From NCBI GenBank assembly GCA_903905395.1, contig CAIVGD010000242.1:1-7266 (forward strand): a stretch of 7,266 nucleotides of DNA, read 5' to 3'. The stretch's first letter is position 1. Each line of letters opens with the position of its first letter. Under the pieces are notes generated by a model. It did not search any database, was not told where the DNA came from, and was given only the letters and a program-made list of their open reading frames with translations. The position numbers and the translations under genes were made by a program. Positions 6,569 through 7,266 of this stretch are shown here, in pieces. The stretch is from an uncultured Verrucomicrobiota bacterium. GTDB taxonomy: Bacteria > Verrucomicrobiota > Verrucomicrobiia > Methylacidiphilales > Verrucolacustridaceae.

Positions 6569-6583
6569 AAATGTGATTCAGAC

Positions 6584-6602
6584 GGCGGGCAAGATGCCCG
6601 CC
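6584..6602. repeat. GC-rich hairpin 2 (GGCGGGCA-AGA-TGCCCGCC)
   Basis: Perfect 8-bp stem with a 3-base loop, followed by CTAC. Highly stable and symmetrical, and not followed by a U-tract in either direction. It resembles REP-like intergenic repeats. Confidence 0.65.
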
Positions 6603-6636
6603 CTACATTTGTTTCGTAATTTGAGCCTCCCAGCTA

Positions 6637-6657
6637 GGCGGCCTCGGAGATGCCGCC
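6637..6657. repeat. GC-rich hairpin 3 (GGCGGC...GCCGCC)
   Basis: 6-bp stem with the 9-base loop CTCGGAGAT, followed by GCTAC. The right half, AGATGCCGCCGCTAC, matches the AGATGCCCGCCCTAC of hairpin 2 at 13 of 15 positions, so the two are likely copies of one intergenic repeat. Confidence 0.6.
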
Positions 6658-6664
6658 GCTACCC

Positions 6665-6756
6665 AAATTTCAAAACCACTTTCGCACTTCTTAAAAATCC
6701 AAAATCAAACATCAAAAATTAAAAATCTCCGGCATGGGCTCCGCGTCCCGTCTCCC
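6665..6756. other. AT-rich non-coding stretch past the dusB stop
   Basis: No gene seen. On the minus strand, after the dusB stop, a GC-rich patch (CGGGACGCGGAG, complement of 6739-6750) leads into T-rich sequence at about 6690-6728 with repeated ATTTTT. This may end dusB transcription, but no clear stem precedes the T-run. Confidence 0.4.
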
Positions 6757-7266
6757 TCACCAATTCGCTACCGGCCCTTTGGGAACCGGAATCTCCGACT
6801 TCTCGACTGACCTATCACCGGCAAAAACGGCCTTCAGGCGCGAGGGGGCAAACTTGTCCTGCAGTTCTCCTTTTTCATCAAGAAACTGTTCCCGCCACTC
6901 TCGGTACTCAGCCAAGGCTTTCTCGTAATCCGCTCGGCTGGATATTCTCACAGCCTTTTTCTTAAACTCCCTCGAAGGTCCAAACCTCCGTGCATACCAG
7001 GGAATCACCTTCCGAAAGAGCACACACCCTCTATCCTCACCAAAAAACTCGATGTTCCGGTCCAGATGCCGCGTCATGACTCTCACCCTCTCCTCGAAAT
7101 CCGGTTCCGGCATCAACTCTCCCGTCTCCAAATAGTGGGCGGTTGCCCGAAAGATCCACGGGTTCAAAAAGGCCCCGCGTCCTATGCTGACCCCCGCGCA
7201 ACCCGTCTCCTTCATCATTCGCTCCGCCCCATCAGGAGTAACCACATCGCCATTGCCAATCACCGG
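6757..7266 (-). CDS. dusB: tRNA-dihydrouridine synthase, DusB type (C-terminal part, 5' end outside window)
   Basis: Open from the right edge to a TGA at 6757-6759, giving 169 residues of the C-terminal part; the N-terminal part of the TIM barrel, with its catalytic Cys, lies beyond 7266. The visible part begins with PVIGNGDVVTPDGAERMM and then GCAGVSIGRGAFLNPWIFR. These are the two FMN-phosphate-binding loops of Dus enzymes (xxNGDI and xxxGRGAxxxPWxF). A helical C-terminal domain follows (MTRHLDRNIEFFGEDRG, FRKVIPWYARRFG), which in this family grips the tRNA. The enzyme reduces uridines in the tRNA D-loop with NADPH and FMN. The family is clear; the choice of DusB over DusA/DusC rests on the GNGD/GRGA loop wording and is less certain. 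The tail past about residue 120 (YREWREQFLDEKGELQDKF) is charged. Confidence 0.88.
   Translation of the reverse strand, partial: PVIGNGDVVTPDGAERMMKETGCAGVSIGRGAFLNPWIFRATAHYLETGELMPEPDFEERVRVMTRHLDRNIEFFGEDRGCVLFRKVIPWYARRFGPSREFKKKAVRISSRADYEKALAEYREWREQFLDEKGELQDKFAPSRLKAVFAGDRSVEKSEIPVPKGPVANW

Noticed and set aside
6477..6569. Upstream 31-codon extension of dps
   Set aside because: Shine-Dalgarno and family-typical length support the ATG at 6476; the extension runs into the hairpin repeat.
1..7266. CRISPR array, tRNA/rRNA genes, insertion sequence
   Set aside because: No regularly spaced identical repeats, no RNA gene signatures and no transposase or integrase were seen.

Overview
The window looks like a piece of chromosome from a moderately GC-rich, Gram-negative (diderm) bacterium, most plausibly of the Verrucomicrobiota/Planctomycetota group. 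That placement is an inference from three things: an LptE-like lipoprotein translationally coupled to a large WG-repeat/TPR secretory protein, GC-rich hairpin repeats between genes, and gene starts that mostly lack Shine-Dalgarno sequences. No rRNA or tRNA gene, CRISPR array, transposase or integrase was seen.

Layout. 1-1066 (minus, runs off the left edge): a secreted endonuclease/exonuclease/phosphatase (EEP) family protein. It reads through to the window edge without a stop. 1067-1156: a 90-bp divergent intergenic region with a sigma70-like promoter reading right. 1157-3298 (plus): a secreted protein with about seven WG repeats, a charged helical linker and a TPR/BamD-like C-terminal half. 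3295-3807 (plus): an LptE-like lipoprotein that overlaps the previous gene by ATGA. 3873-4877 (minus): a Fic-family AMP-transferase with its own inhibitory motif and a C-terminal winged helix. 5153-5962 (minus): a four-helix membrane protein of the DUF4239/bestrophin-like type. 5979-6476 (minus): a Dps mini-ferritin with a complete ferroxidase site, probably co-transcribed with the DUF4239 gene 16 bp downstream. 6477-6756: an intergenic region with three GC-rich hairpins in a row. 6757-7266 (minus, runs off the right edge): the C-terminal part of a DusB-type tRNA-dihydrouridine synthase.

How the parts fit. The WG/TPR gene and the LptE-like gene form an envelope-biogenesis operon. The dps-DUF4239 pair looks like a stress or iron-storage unit. 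The fic gene stands alone, between a convergent operon on its left and a co-directional pair on its right.

The most notable observation is that fic is bracketed by two direct copies, exactly 1170 bp apart and 44/50 identical, of the 3' end of the LptE-like gene. The copies include the stop codon and about 20 bp beyond it. The right-hand copy keeps the reading frame of the lipoprotein C-terminus but has no gene attached. This is what a cassette inserted at, or duplicated with, the 3' end of lptE would look like. The fic start is also preceded by three CTTGAC boxes at 11-12 bp spacing, a candidate operator. Both are readings of the sequence alone and need comparison with related genomes.
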